Below are positions 15,566 to 24,946 of a DNA stretch of 64,000 bases, in pieces. The stretch's first letter is position 1. Each line of letters opens with the position of its first letter. Made by a program: the position numbers and the translations under genes. Location of the stretch: the NCBI RefSeq assembly GCF_002950945.1, contig NZ_CP012673.1:14065501-14129500 (forward strand), read 5' to 3'. The notes under the pieces are model-generated. The model saw nothing but the letters and a program-made list of their open reading frames with translations, did not search any database and was not told the origin of the DNA. The DNA comes from Sorangium cellulosum (GTDB lineage Bacteria; Myxococcota_A; Polyangia; Polyangiales; Polyangiaceae).

Positions 15566-18334
15566 CTACGGCGCCGCGTTCGGCTCGACCACCGAGGTGC
15601 GGCTGCCGCGGCCGCGTGTATCGAACGTCCTCAGCTTGACCACGCCGCTCACCGCCACCGGCCCGCTGTAGACGGTCGAGGTGGCGTCCGGCTCGGCGCC
15701 GTCGGTCGTGTAGCGGATCTGGAGCCCCGGGAACGCCACGTTCGCCACGAGCTGTCCGTCCTCGATGCGCGCGCCCGGCAGCGGCAGCCGGTAGGCCACG
15801 CCGCCGCTCAGGTGGTCGAGCCGCGGCAGCTCGCGCTGCCCCAGGCTGTTGGCGAAGCGATTCCACGCCTCGGCGAGCTGGCTCGCGCGGAGCGCCCTGT
15901 CCTCCTCCTGCGCCCACGCCGGGTCCTCCGCCCAGGCCCGCTCCGCGAGGCTGACCAGCTTCGGGAAGACCAGGTACTCCATCGCCTCCTGGCCCTTGGC
16001 GTTCTCGCCCCAGAGCTGCCCCTGGATGCCGAGGACATTGGCCCGACCGGCGTCGGTCAGCCGGACGTGATCCCGGAACATCTGCGCCTGGTCGATCGGA
16101 TTGCCCATGCGATCCTCGTGGGCGCTCCTGTAGAAGTCGAGCGGCACGAACTCGTAGGGCTTGCGCGTATCCACGAACCCCGCCCAGTAATAGCCGGGCT
16201 CCGACGGATCCTTGTCGTAGGCGAGGTCGAAATACAGGTTCGTGGCGTTGGAGAGCACCACCGGATACCCCGCGTTGGCGAGTTTGTACCCGTTGTCCTC
16301 GTCCCCCCAGCCCCAGACGTTGTTCCAGACATACGGCCTGAAATTGCTGCTCAGGAACTCGGGGTTGGCCTCCTTGTCGAAGCCGCCTTCCACCGGCACC
16401 TTCTTCAAGGCGATCTCCTCCCAGCCTCCGGTCACGAGGCCGTGGGCCGCGACGATCGCGCCGAGCTCGCGCAGGAAATGGCTTGCCAGGTCGGCCGCGG
16501 AATCGACGCCGTCACCCGGCGCCCGATCGACGAGGGCCTTGCACGAGGGGGACTGCTCCCAGACGCCCTCCGGCACCTCGTCGCCGCCCGTGTGGATGGT
16601 GGTGAGCGTCGCGCCGGCCTCGGCGTAGACCGCGACGAGCTCGTCCACGACCTTCTGCAGGAACCTGTAGGTGGACTCCCGGCAGGGGTTCACGACGTTG
16701 TCGGTCCACATCTGCACGGACATGTACTGGGACGGGTCCTCCAGATCGCTCAGCAGGAACTCCTCGGCCTTCTCGACGTCGCCCTCGGCCGCGAGCCTCG
16801 CATAACGCGCCTCCATCGCCTTGACCGCCGCGCGGGCGTGGCCCGGCATGTCGATCTCGGGGATCACCTCGATGTGGCGCTCCTTCGCATAACGCAGGAT
16901 CTCCACGAGATCGGCGCGGGTGTAATGGCCGCTTCCGCTCGACGCCGCAGAATCCGGGTCCGGACCGGAGCCGAACGAGGGGACGATGTTGCCCTTGTCG
17001 TCCAGGGTATGGCCGCGCCGGGCGCCGACCGTGGTGAGCTCGGGCAAGCCGCTCACCTCGAAGCGGAACCCCTCGTCGTCGGTCAGGTGGAAATGGAACT
17101 TGTTCAGCTTGTAGAAGGCCATGACGTCGAGCAGCTTCAGCACGGCCTCCTTGCGCTGGAAGTTGCGCGCCACGTCGAGGTGCATGCCGCGGTACACGAA
17201 GCGCGGGGCGTCCTCCACCGTCACCGCGCCGATCGCGATCTCCGGCTGGGAGGCCCGGTACACCTCCACGGGCGCGAGGGCGCGCAGGCTCTGGATCCCG
17301 TAGAAGACCCCTGCCGCGTCGCTGCCCACGATCTCGACGCCTTCTGCGGTGACCGTGAGACGATAGGCCTCGTCGCCCGCCTGCCGCGGCTGGCCGCCGA
17401 CGTCGATCGCACCTGTCGTGAGGTGGATGGCCGCCATCCCCGGGGTCGGCGCGCCCTCGCGGACCTCCGGCGCGTCGCCGAGCAGGGCCCCGAGCGCCTC
17501 CGCCAGGAAGGTCGCCTCGTCCTTCAGCCCGGCGGCGTGCACGATGGGCACGGCCGACGACAACCTCAGCTCTCCGGAGCCGGCCTCGAAGAGCACCGGC
17601 GAGGGCACGATCCTGTCCACGTCGCCCGCCGGGAGCAGGCGGACTGCCTGGTTCTCCTGATAACGAGACTCCGCCGTCGGCACCGGCGTCACGTCGCCGG
17701 GGAACCGATCGGTCTGCTTCTCTTGCACGAACGGCTCGACGGTCTCGGACCCGACCGCCTCCGGCGCGGAGGCCACACCCTTGTCGTCCGTGAACACGAA
17801 GTAATACCCCGCGGGGGCGTCCGTCTCCTTGATGGCCCAGAACGAGCCGTCGAAAGGGATGACCACGCTCTGCCCCGGCTGCACCGGCTCGAACGCCTCC
17901 GTCGGCTCCATCTTGAAGAAGTCGCCGTTGATATGGGTGATGGTCACCCCGGCCGGCAGGCTCTCGGGGAGGATGCTGCGGACGAAGTTGAAATACAACG
18001 TCCAGCCGCTGCTCCCGAGCGCGACCGTTCCATGGTTGGTGATCGTCAGCGCCGAACCGAAGCTCACCGCCGGGTTCTTGTAATTGTCGAGCACCTCCCA
18101 GCTCACGGCGATGTCCGCGCCCGACGGGCGCTGCTGGGTCGCGCCGCCGCCACCGCCGCCATCGCTGGTGTCGTCACCGCCGGCGCCGCCGGTGCCGCCA
18201 CCGCCACCGCCGTCGTTGCCCGTGCTGGTGCTCATCGTGGTGCTCCCGGTGGACGAGGGCGCCTCGTCGTCGGCGCACCCTGCCACAAACAGGGCCGCGG
18301 CGAGCAGCCCAAACTGGAAAACAGGCCTTCGCAT
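15566..18334 (-). CDS. Lipid-anchored beta-N-acetylhexosaminidase (GH20)
   Basis: The protein has 922 residues. A lipobox (LFVAGC, Cys20) is followed by a Gly/Asp/Ser linker (about 37-65) and a chitobiase N-terminal carbohydrate-binding domain (about 73-200). A GH20b domain (about 245-375) precedes the catalytic barrel (about 376-800), and a C-terminal Ig-like CHB_HEX domain ends the protein. The barrel contains MHLDVARNF, FHFHLTDDEGFR and HTGGDE with the catalytic pair Asp585-Glu586, which uses the substrate acetamido group. It removes terminal GlcNAc from chitooligosaccharides at the cell surface. TAGGAG six bases before ATG supports the start. It lies 9 bases downstream of the deaminase gene and closes the five-gene GlcNAc unit. 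Confidence 0.95.
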   Translation of the reverse strand: MRRPVFQFGLLAAALFVAGCADDEAPSSTGSTTMSTSTGNDGGGGGGTGGAGGDDTSDGGGGGGATQQRPSGADIAVSWEVLDNYKNPAVSFGSALTITNHGTVALGSSGWTLYFNFVRSILPESLPAGVTITHINGDFFKMEPTEAFEPVQPGQSVVIPFDGSFWAIKETDAPAGYYFVFTDDKGVASAPEAVGSETVEPFVQEKQTDRFPGDVTPVPTAESRYQENQAVRLLPAGDVDRIVPSPVLFEAGSGELRLSSAVPIVHAAGLKDEATFLAEALGALLGDAPEVREGAPTPGMAAIHLTTGAIDVGGQPRQAGDEAYRLTVTAEGVEIVGSDAAGVFYGIQSLRALAPVEVYRASQPEIAIGAVTVEDAPRFVYRGMHLDVARNFQRKEAVLKLLDVMAFYKLNKFHFHLTDDEGFRFEVSGLPELTTVGARRGHTLDDKGNIVPSFGSGPDPDSAASSGSGHYTRADLVEILRYAKERHIEVIPEIDMPGHARAAVKAMEARYARLAAEGDVEKAEEFLLSDLEDPSQYMSVQMWTDNVVNPCRESTYRFLQKVVDELVAVYAEAGATLTTIHTGGDEVPEGVWEQSPSCKALVDRAPGDGVDSAADLASHFLRELGAIVAAHGLVTGGWEEIALKKVPVEGGFDKEANPEFLSSNFRPYVWNNVWGWGDEDNGYKLANAGYPVVLSNATNLYFDLAYDKDPSEPGYYWAGFVDTRKPYEFVPLDFYRSAHEDRMGNPIDQAQMFRDHVRLTDAGRANVLGIQGQLWGENAKGQEAMEYLVFPKLVSLAERAWAEDPAWAQEEDRALRASQLAEAWNRFANSLGQRELPRLDHLSGGVAYRLPLPGARIEDGQLVANVAFPGLQIRYTTDGAEPDATSTVYSGPVAVSGVVKLRTFDTRGRGSRTSVVEPNAAP

Positions 18335-18343
18335 GACGCTCTC

Positions 18344-19378
18344 CTACAGTGTTTTCGTTACCTTCTTGAGCCGCCTCGGCGCGTCCGGATCCAGCCCTCG
18401 CGCCTCGGCCAGGGCAGCGGCCGCGAGATAGAACGCCTGAACCTGACAGAGCGGGTCGAGCAGCTCGTGCGGCGACTCGGGCACCGCGAGATCCACCCCC
18501 GGCAGGCCGGCGGGGCCCACCAGGATCACCTTCGCTCCCTGGCTCCGGAACTCCTCCGCCACGCGCACGAGGCCGGCCTGGGCCGGGCCGCGCGGGGCGA
18601 AGATCAAGAGAGGGAATCGCTCGTCGATGAGGGCCATCGGCCCGTGCTGCACCTCGGCGACCGTGAACGCCTCCGCGTGCACGCCGCACGTCTCCTTGAA
18701 CTTGAGGGCCGCCTCCAGCGCGACGGCGAAGCCCGGCCCTCGCCCGAGCACGAGCAGGCGCTCCTCGCCGGCCAGCGCGTCCACGAGCGGGCCCACGTCG
18801 CCCTCGCACGCGGCGGCCAGGGTGTCCGGCAGCGCCTTCAGCGCGTCGAGCAACGCGGCGTCCTCTCTCCAGCACCCCACCACCCTGGCCATGGCGCTCA
18901 GGCTGGCGATGAAGCTCTTCGTGGCGGCGACGCTGCGCTCGGGCCCCGCGCGCAGGGGGAGCGTCGACGCGGCCGCCTGGGTGAGCGGCGAGCCGAGCTG
19001 GTTCACGAGGGCCGCCGTCACCGCGCCCGCGGCGCCGCAGGCCGAGAGCGTGTTCACCACGTCCGGGCTCTGCCCCGACTGGGACACCGCGACCGCCAGG
19101 CTGCCCGGGAGCCGCAGCGGCGCGTGGTAGAGCGTCACCACCGACGGGGGCAGGCTCGCGACCGGGCAGCCGAGCTGCGTCATCACGAGGTAGGCGAGGT
19201 AACCCGCGGCGTGATCCGAGCTGCCGCGCGCGACCGTGACCACCGACGGCGGCGGCGCCGCGCGCAGGCGGGCGCCCAGCGCGCGGTAGGCCTCCTCGTC
19301 CTGCGTGAGCTGCGCGGCCACGATCTCCGGGGCGGAGCGGGCCTCCTCGGCCATGATCGAGCGCGTTCGGTCACTCAA
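18344..19378 (-). CDS. nagB-II: SIS-domain glucosamine-6-phosphate deaminase (NagB-II type)
   Basis: The 344-residue protein has two SIS sugar-isomerase domains and no glutaminase domain, unlike GlmS. Visible elements are VTVARGSSDHAAGYLAYLVM and SQSGQSPDVVNTL in the first domain, and LGRGPGFAVALEAALKFKET and AEVQHGPMALI in the second. This size and layout fit NagB-II or AgaS-like deaminases, which convert GlcN-6-P to fructose-6-P and ammonia. Its position between nagA and the hexosaminidase strongly favours GlcN6P. The start TTG at 19378 overlaps the nagA stop (TTGAGTGA), suggesting translational coupling; an ATG at 19354 is the alternative. Cytoplasmic. Confidence 0.85.
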   Translation of the reverse strand: MSDRTRSIMAEEARSAPEIVAAQLTQDEEAYRALGARLRAAPPPSVVTVARGSSDHAAGYLAYLVMTQLGCPVASLPPSVVTLYHAPLRLPGSLAVAVSQSGQSPDVVNTLSACGAAGAVTAALVNQLGSPLTQAAASTLPLRAGPERSVAATKSFIASLSAMARVVGCWREDAALLDALKALPDTLAAACEGDVGPLVDALAGEERLLVLGRGPGFAVALEAALKFKETCGVHAEAFTVAEVQHGPMALIDERFPLLIFAPRGPAQAGLVRVAEEFRSQGAKVILVGPAGLPGVDLAVPESPHELLDPLCQVQAFYLAAAALAEARGLDPDAPRRLKKVTKTL

Positions 19379-20462
19379 GGGGCTCCCCTTCCACGAGGAC
19401 CCGCCGCAGGGCGAGATCCTCCTCCAGGACCAGAAGATCGGCGAAGCACCCCGGCGCGATGCGCCCTCGCTCCGCGAGGCCGAGGTGCTCGGCCGGAAAC
19501 TGGCTGCAGCGACGCGACGCCTCGGCCACGGAGAGCCCGAGGTGGACCAGGTTCTTGAAGGCCTGGTGCATGGTCAGGCAGCTCCCCGCCAGGGTCCCGT
19601 CGGGGAGCCGCACGCTGTTCTGGCACTTCGTGACCGCGTGCGCGCCGAGCCGGTACTGCCCGTCCGGCATCCCCGAGGCCGCGGTGCCGTCGGTCACGGC
19701 GTACAGCCTGGGGATGCAGCGCAGGGCCGCCCGGATGGCGCCCGGATGCACGTGCACGAGATCCGGGATCAGCTCGGCGAAGTCGCCGTGGGCCAGGGCC
19801 GCGCCCACCGCGCCGGGCTCGCGGTGGTGCAGCCCGTTCATCGCGTTGAAGAGGTGGGTGAAGCCCTTCGCCCCCGCCGCGAGGGCCGCCACCACCTCCT
19901 CGTAGCTCGCCAGCGTGTGCCCGATCTGCACCCGCACCCCGAGGCCCGACAGGCCGCGGATGAGCTCCAGGTGGCCGGCGAGCTCCGGCGCGAGGGTGAG
20001 CACGCGGATCGGCGCCACCGCGTGGAGCGCCAGCGCGGTGTCGAGGTCCCCGCGCGCCACACACGCAGGCTGCGCGCCGAGCCGACCCGGGTTGAGGAAC
20101 GGGCCCTCGAGGTGGACGCCGAGGACACGCGCCTCGCCCTGGCGGCGCGCGTCCATGGCGGCCCGGATCGCGCGCAGGGTGGAGCAGAGCTCGGCCAGGG
20201 GCGCCGTCATCGTGGTGGCGAGCAGGCTCGTGGTCCCGGTCGCCGCGTGCGCGCGGGCCACCTGCCGGGGCGCGTCCCCGCCCTCCATCACGTCCCGGCC
20301 GCCGCCGCCGTGGACGTGCAGGTCGATGAAGCCGGGCAGGATCCACGGCCCCGCGGCGGGCTCGGCGACCGGCGCGCCCTCGATCTCTTCAACCCGCGCG
20401 CGGAAGCGCAGGCGCCCGCGGATCCAGCCGTCCGGCGTGAGGAGGTTGCCTTCCAGATCCAC
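19371..20462 (-). CDS. nagA: N-acetylglucosamine-6-phosphate deacetylase
   Basis: The protein has 363 residues from a GTG at 20462, five bases after the permease stop; AAGGGG in the permease end serves as ribosome site. The amidohydrolase fold is shown by GFIDLHVHGGGGRDV, GVHLEGPFLNPG (Glu metal ligand), QIGHTLASYEE, FTHLFNAMNGLHHREPG and YAVTDGTAASG (catalytic Asp). The C-terminus contains GRIAPGCFADLLVLEEDL, usual for this family. It removes acetate from GlcNAc-6-P made by the PTS. The same frame stays open upstream into the permease region as a shadow; those residues do not belong to the protein. Downstream it overlaps the deaminase gene by eight bases. Confidence 0.95.
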   Translation of the reverse strand: MDLEGNLLTPDGWIRGRLRFRARVEEIEGAPVAEPAAGPWILPGFIDLHVHGGGGRDVMEGGDAPRQVARAHAATGTTSLLATTMTAPLAELCSTLRAIRAAMDARRQGEARVLGVHLEGPFLNPGRLGAQPACVARGDLDTALALHAVAPIRVLTLAPELAGHLELIRGLSGLGVRVQIGHTLASYEEVVAALAAGAKGFTHLFNAMNGLHHREPGAVGAALAHGDFAELIPDLVHVHPGAIRAALRCIPRLYAVTDGTAASGMPDGQYRLGAHAVTKCQNSVRLPDGTLAGSCLTMHQAFKNLVHLGLSVAEASRRCSQFPAEHLGLAERGRIAPGCFADLLVLEEDLALRRVLVEGEPLE

Positions 20463-20467
20463 GCCGC

Positions 20468-22294
20468 TCACCCCTTGAGCTTCTGCGCGAGCGCGGCGGC
20501 GTACTGCGGCGCTTCGGGGCCGACCAGCAGGTGGAGCACCCTGTCCGAGAGCCGCATCACGCCCTTCACGTCCGCGGCCTCGAGCGCCGCCTCGTCGACG
20601 GGATCCTCGCCGGCGAGCTCGACGCGCACGCGCCCGCTCGAGAACCCCTCCACCGATCGGATGTTGGCGGCGCCGCCGAGCGCGGCAAGCCAGCGCTCGA
20701 TCTGCACTGCTGGCGCTGGCTGCACTGCTGGCGCTGGCTGCACTGCTGGCGCTGGCTGCACGGCTGGCGCTGGCTGCACGGCTGGCGCTGGCGCTGGCCG
20801 CGCCGGGCTCCCGGCGGGCGCAATCTCCCGCCGCGTGATCACCTCCCGGCGCTCGCCGGGCGCGGCTGGCGTGCCTGGCGCAGCCGCCGGCGCGTCGCCC
20901 TTGAGCTCCTTCATCTCCCTGGCGATCGACTCGGCCATCGGGCCGAGGATCACCTGCAGGTTGTCGGTCCCCGGGCGCACCACGCCCTTGGCGCCGAGCG
21001 CCTTCAGGTCCGCGTCCTTCACGAGGTCGCGGTCGACCATGACCAGGCGCAGGCGGGTGATGCACGCGTCGATCTCGCGCACGTTCCCGTGGCCGCCCAG
21101 CGCCCGCAGGAGCTGCGCGGCGAGCCCGCCTTCGCCGGCGGGGGCCCCGGCGCCCAGCGCGCCGCCGGCCGCCGGCGCGGCGAGCGCCGGCGCGGGCTCG
21201 CGGCCCGGCGTGGCCAGGTTGAACCGCTTGATGCAGAAGACGAAGAGCCCGTAATAGACGACCGAATAGGCGAGGCCGATCGGCACGATCATCCAGCCCT
21301 TGGTCGAGAGCCCGTAGTTCAGCGCGTAGTCGATGAACCCGGCGGAGAAGCTGAAGCCGTGCTTGACGCCGAGCGCGTCGAGCAGCGCCAGCGAGATGCC
21401 GGTCAGCACGGCGTGCGCCGCGTACAGCGCCGGCGCGAGGAACATGAACGCGAACTCGATCGGCTCGGTGATGCCCGTCAGGAAGGCGGTCAGCGCGGCC
21501 GAGAACATGACGCCGCCGATCGCCTTGCGGTTCTCCGGGCGCGCGGTGCGGTAGATCGCCAGGCACGCCGCGGGCAGGCCGAACATCATCACCGGGTAGA
21601 AGCCGGCCATGAACACGCCCGCGGAGGGATCGCCGGCGAAGTAGCGGTTCAGATCGCCGGTCACCGCGCCCTTCGCGCCCTGGAACGCGCCGACCACGAA
21701 CCACGCGAGGTTGTTGAGGATGTGGTGCAGTCCGGTGGGGATGAGCAGGCGGTTCAGGACGCCGAAGCTGAAGGCGCCGATCGGCCCCGAGGCCACGACC
21801 CAGCCGCCCAGCGCGTCGATGCCGGCCTGCACGGGCGGCCAGACGACGCCGAGGACGAGCGCGAGGGCGAGGCTCGCGCCGCCGGTGACGATGGGCACGA
21901 AGCGGCTGCCGCCGAAGAAGCCCAGGTAGGAGGGCAGCCTGGTGTCCCGGAAGCGGTTGTACATCGCCCCCCCGAGGACGCCGGCGAGGATGCCGGCGAG
22001 CACGCCCATCTTGATCTTCTCGTCGAGGGTCTTCACCCCGTTCGTGATCACCAGGTAGGCGATCATCCCGGAGAGCCCGGCCACGCCGTTCGCCTCGCGC
22101 GCCAGGCCGACCGCGATGCCCACCGCGAAGACCAGCGCCAGGTTCTCGAAGATGGCGCCGCCGGCCTGGGCGATGAACGCGATGTCCAGCACGTCGGGCT
22201 GCCCCAGCCGGAGCAGGAGGCCCGCGACCGGCAGCACCGCGATGGGCAACATCAGCGCCTTGCCGACGCGCTGCAGCTCGTTGAATCCTCTCAT
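20468..22294 (-). CDS. nagE: PTS N-acetylglucosamine permease, EIIC-EIIB plus a second, cysteine-less EIIB
   Basis: The protein has 608 residues. The membrane EIIC part (about 1-360) has around ten hydrophobic segments and the substrate-site motif GITEPIEFAFMF (274-285). A first EIIB domain (about 390-465) has the phosphorylated Cys411 in DACITRLRL. A linker of five PAPAVQ units (about 502-531) leads to a second EIIB-like domain (about 532-608). There the matching segment is VEGFSSGRVRVEL, so the phospho-cysteine is lost. It imports and phosphorylates GlcNAc, given the nagA/nagB neighbours. No EIIA is attached; it is supplied by the next protein upstream. ATG at 22294 has a good GAGCTTCG/GGAG-type leader. 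The cluster order makes GlcNAc far more likely than glucose. Confidence 0.9.
   Translation of the reverse strand: MRGFNELQRVGKALMLPIAVLPVAGLLLRLGQPDVLDIAFIAQAGGAIFENLALVFAVGIAVGLAREANGVAGLSGMIAYLVITNGVKTLDEKIKMGVLAGILAGVLGGAMYNRFRDTRLPSYLGFFGGSRFVPIVTGGASLALALVLGVVWPPVQAGIDALGGWVVASGPIGAFSFGVLNRLLIPTGLHHILNNLAWFVVGAFQGAKGAVTGDLNRYFAGDPSAGVFMAGFYPVMMFGLPAACLAIYRTARPENRKAIGGVMFSAALTAFLTGITEPIEFAFMFLAPALYAAHAVLTGISLALLDALGVKHGFSFSAGFIDYALNYGLSTKGWMIVPIGLAYSVVYYGLFVFCIKRFNLATPGREPAPALAAPAAGGALGAGAPAGEGGLAAQLLRALGGHGNVREIDACITRLRLVMVDRDLVKDADLKALGAKGVVRPGTDNLQVILGPMAESIAREMKELKGDAPAAAPGTPAAPGERREVITRREIAPAGSPARPAPAPAVQPAPAVQPAPAVQPAPAVQPAPAVQIERWLAALGGAANIRSVEGFSSGRVRVELAGEDPVDEAALEAADVKGVMRLSDRVLHLLVGPEAPQYAAALAQKLKG
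20703..20792 (-). repeat. Five 18-base tandem repeats encoding the PAPAVQ linker
   Basis: On the plus strand the unit is TGCACTGCTGGCGCTGGC three times, then twice with one change (TGCACGGCTGGCGCTGGC). It encodes a six-residue Pro/Ala linker between the two EIIB domains of the permease. Its near-identity suggests recent expansion, so the copy number may vary between strains. Confidence 0.85.
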
Positions 22295-22378
22295 GCGAAG
22301 CTCCTTTCGAGTGGGCGGGGCCGCCCTCGCGCCGCTCCGGCGGCGGCCCCCGGTCTGCGTGCTGCGGCAGGTCGTGCG

Positions 22379-24946
22379 TCAGCCGGGCCGCGCGCCCGGG
22401 GAGAGCAGCGCCCGCACCTCGCCGGCGGTCCCCATTTCGAGCGCGGCCCTGGCGAGCTCGCGGCACTTGCCGGCGTCGAGCTCGCGGATCTTCGATTTCA
22501 CCTCCGGCATCGCCTGGACGCTCACGCTGAGCTCGGTCACGCCGAGGCCGATCAGCACGGCCACGGCGTCGGGATCGCTCGCCACCGCGCCGCAGATGCC
22601 CACGTGGCGCTCGCGCCGGCGCGCGGCCTGCACGGTCGCGTCGATGAGCCGGAGCACCGCCGGGTGCAGCGCGTCGTGCCGGCCGGCGAGCCGCGGGTGG
22701 GTGCGGTCCATGGCCAGCGTGTACTGGGTGAGATCGTTCGTGCCGATCGAGAAGAAATCGACCTCCGCCGCGAACTGATCGGCCTGGATCGCGACCGACG
22801 GCACCTCGACCATCACCCCGAGCTCCACCTTGGGCGACCCGGCGCGCTGGCGCTCCTCCTCGAGCACCCGCCTGGCCTCGCGGAGCTCCTCGAGGCTCGC
22901 GACCATGGGCAAGAGGACGCGGTGCCCGGCCGGGGCCCGGGTCTTCAGGATCGCGCGCAGCTGGCTGCGCAGGATCGTCGGGTGGAGCGCGCCGATGCGC
23001 AGGCCGCGGATGCCGAGCAGCGGGTTGTCCTCCGCGGGCAGGGGCATGTAGGAGAGCGGCTTGTCGCCGCCGACGTCGAGCGTGCGGATGACGAGCGGGC
23101 GGTCGCCCAGCGCGTCGGCGATCTCCTGGTAGGCCGCGGTCTGGTCGGCCTCGGTGGGCGCGGTCTCGCGGTCGAAGAACATCAGCTCGGTGCGCAGGAG
23201 GCCCACGCCCTCGGCCCCGAGCCGGACGGCCTTGCGGGCGTCGGCGGCGCTCGCGATGTTGGCGAGCACCGCGACGTGCACGCCGTCGCGGGTCACCGCG
23301 CGCTCGCTCGCGGCCGCCTCCTGCTTCGCGCGCAGCGCCTGGCGCGCCCCGAGCCGACCGCGGTAGGCGTCGAGCTCGGCCTCGGTCGGGTGGAGCAGCA
23401 GCGCCGCCGCGTCGGCGTCGAGCACGGCCGTCGCCCCCGCCGGGGTGGCGAGCAGCGACGCCGGGGCGCCGACGAGGTACGGCACGCCGAGCGAGCGCGC
23501 CAGGATCGCCGCGTGTGACGTCGTGCCGCCGAGCACGCTGACCAGGCCGGCGGCGCCCTGGCCTTCGAGCCGCACGACCTCGGAGGGCGTCAGGGTCTCC
23601 GCGACGACGAGGCTGCCCGCCGGCACGGCCTGCGCGTCGTCGCCGCCGGCGAGGTGCCGCAGCGCGCGGCCGCCCACGTCCCGCACGTCGTTGGCGCGCG
23701 CGGCGAGCAGCGGGTTCGACTGGCGTGCGAGCTCCCGGTACGACGACATCACCGCCTCGCGCCACGCGAACGCGGCCGACTTGCCCTCCACGATGGCGAC
23801 CTCGGCGCGGGTGATGATCTCCGGATCGTCGAGCATCGTGAGGTGCGCGCTGAAGATCTGGGCCTGCTCGACGCGCTTGCCCGACGTCGCGACGAGCTGC
23901 TTCAGCTCGATCCGGGTGTGCATCAGCGCCTTCTGCAGCCGCGCGAGCTCCACCTCCGTGTCGTCCCCGTGCTCCTCCACCGCGGCGGCGAGCGGGTCGA
24001 TCTTGCAGACCGGGCCGATGGCGAGGCCGGGCGCGGCGCTCACGCCGAGGAAGCGCCGCGGGTCGTCGCTCGCGCGCGGCGCGGCGGCTTTCGCGGGCGC
24101 GGGCGCGTCGGGCCCCGGCGCGGCGGACAGGTCCTCGCCCAGCCCGCTCCGGACGAGCTCGACGAGGCGGCCCACGGCCCGCGCCGCCTCGCTGCCGCTG
24201 GCGACGATGCGCAGCTCCGCGCCCGGGCCCGCGCCCAGGTTCATCAGCGCGACGACGCTCTTCGCGTTGGCGTTGCGGCCGGCGAGCTCCACGCTGATGT
24301 CGGCGGCGAACGACTTGGCCTCGTTCGCGAGCACCGCGGCCGGCCGCGCGTGCAGCCCGTGCGGGTTGGGCACCACGACGACGGCGGACGTGACCCCGAC
24401 CGTGGCCCGCGGCGGCGGCCTGGACGCCCCCGCCTCCGACGCGCTCGGCGCGCGCGGCGCGTCCTCCCGGGCCTTGCGCCTGGGGCCCACGGTCATGAGG
24501 TGGCTCACGCCGGCCCTGGCCGTGCCGCGCGCCCGCTCGACGATGACGCTCGTCTCGCCGCTCAGGACGATGACCTGCGTGAGCAGGCTGGGCGCCTTGT
24601 GCAGGAGGTGATCGGCGTCGAACTCGAGGAGCGCCTGGCCCGCGGAGACCTTGTCTCCCTGCTTCACCCGCGCCGTGAAGCCCTCGCCTTTCAGGCCGAC
24701 CGTGTCGATCCCCACGTGGATCATGATCTCGACCCCGCCCGCGGCGCTCAGGGTGATGGCGTGCCGGGCTGCGTGGAGCTGGGTCACCGTGGCGTCGCAC
24801 GGGGCGAGCAACGTCTGGGTGGTCGGATCGATCGAGATGCCGTCGCCGACGACCTTGTCGGCGAAGACCGCATCGGGAACGGACTCGATCGGCACGATGG
24901 GGCCGGAGAGCGGCGCGAGGAGCGTCAGCGTGTCGCTGGAGTGCAT
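22379..24946 (-). CDS. Fused PTS phosphotransferase EIIA-HPr-EI
   Basis: From the ATG at 24946 the protein has 855 residues. An EIIA-Glc-like domain (about 5-150) has the active His77 in MIHVGIDTVGLKGEGF. HPr (about 183-270) has His199 in HGLHARPA and a regulatory-Ser-like region. Enzyme I (about 297-850) has the phospho-His478 in GGTTSHAAILA. Its C-terminal part has VLANIASAADA, EGVGLLRTELMFFDR, VRTLDVGGDKPLSYM-like motifs and GTNDLTQYTLAMDR. The protein would pass phosphate from PEP through its own three histidines to Cys411 of the permease, 84 bases downstream. This makes the cluster independent of other PTS parts. The same frame runs open beyond 24946 to 25291, but that part is low-complexity and upstream of a plausible start; no strong ribosome site is seen. 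Confidence 0.93.
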   Translation of the reverse strand: MHSSDTLTLLAPLSGPIVPIESVPDAVFADKVVGDGISIDPTTQTLLAPCDATVTQLHAARHAITLSAAGGVEIMIHVGIDTVGLKGEGFTARVKQGDKVSAGQALLEFDADHLLHKAPSLLTQVIVLSGETSVIVERARGTARAGVSHLMTVGPRRKAREDAPRAPSASEAGASRPPPRATVGVTSAVVVVPNPHGLHARPAAVLANEAKSFAADISVELAGRNANAKSVVALMNLGAGPGAELRIVASGSEAARAVGRLVELVRSGLGEDLSAAPGPDAPAPAKAAAPRASDDPRRFLGVSAAPGLAIGPVCKIDPLAAAVEEHGDDTEVELARLQKALMHTRIELKQLVATSGKRVEQAQIFSAHLTMLDDPEIITRAEVAIVEGKSAAFAWREAVMSSYRELARQSNPLLAARANDVRDVGGRALRHLAGGDDAQAVPAGSLVVAETLTPSEVVRLEGQGAAGLVSVLGGTTSHAAILARSLGVPYLVGAPASLLATPAGATAVLDADAAALLLHPTEAELDAYRGRLGARQALRAKQEAAASERAVTRDGVHVAVLANIASAADARKAVRLGAEGVGLLRTELMFFDRETAPTEADQTAAYQEIADALGDRPLVIRTLDVGGDKPLSYMPLPAEDNPLLGIRGLRIGALHPTILRSQLRAILKTRAPAGHRVLLPMVASLEELREARRVLEEERQRAGSPKVELGVMVEVPSVAIQADQFAAEVDFFSIGTNDLTQYTLAMDRTHPRLAGRHDALHPAVLRLIDATVQAARRRERHVGICGAVASDPDAVAVLIGLGVTELSVSVQAMPEVKSKIRELDAGKCRELARAALEMGTAGEVRALLSPGARPG

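Noticed and set aside
15812..19558. 1248-codon plus-strand frame
   Set aside because: Shadow of the GH20 and deaminase genes; no start site or motif.
19371..24800. 1809-codon minus-strand frame covering nagA, the permease and part of the EI fusion
   Set aside because: Only its last 363 codons are NagA. The rest is an Arg/Gly-rich shadow of the permease and EI genes, which lie in other frames.
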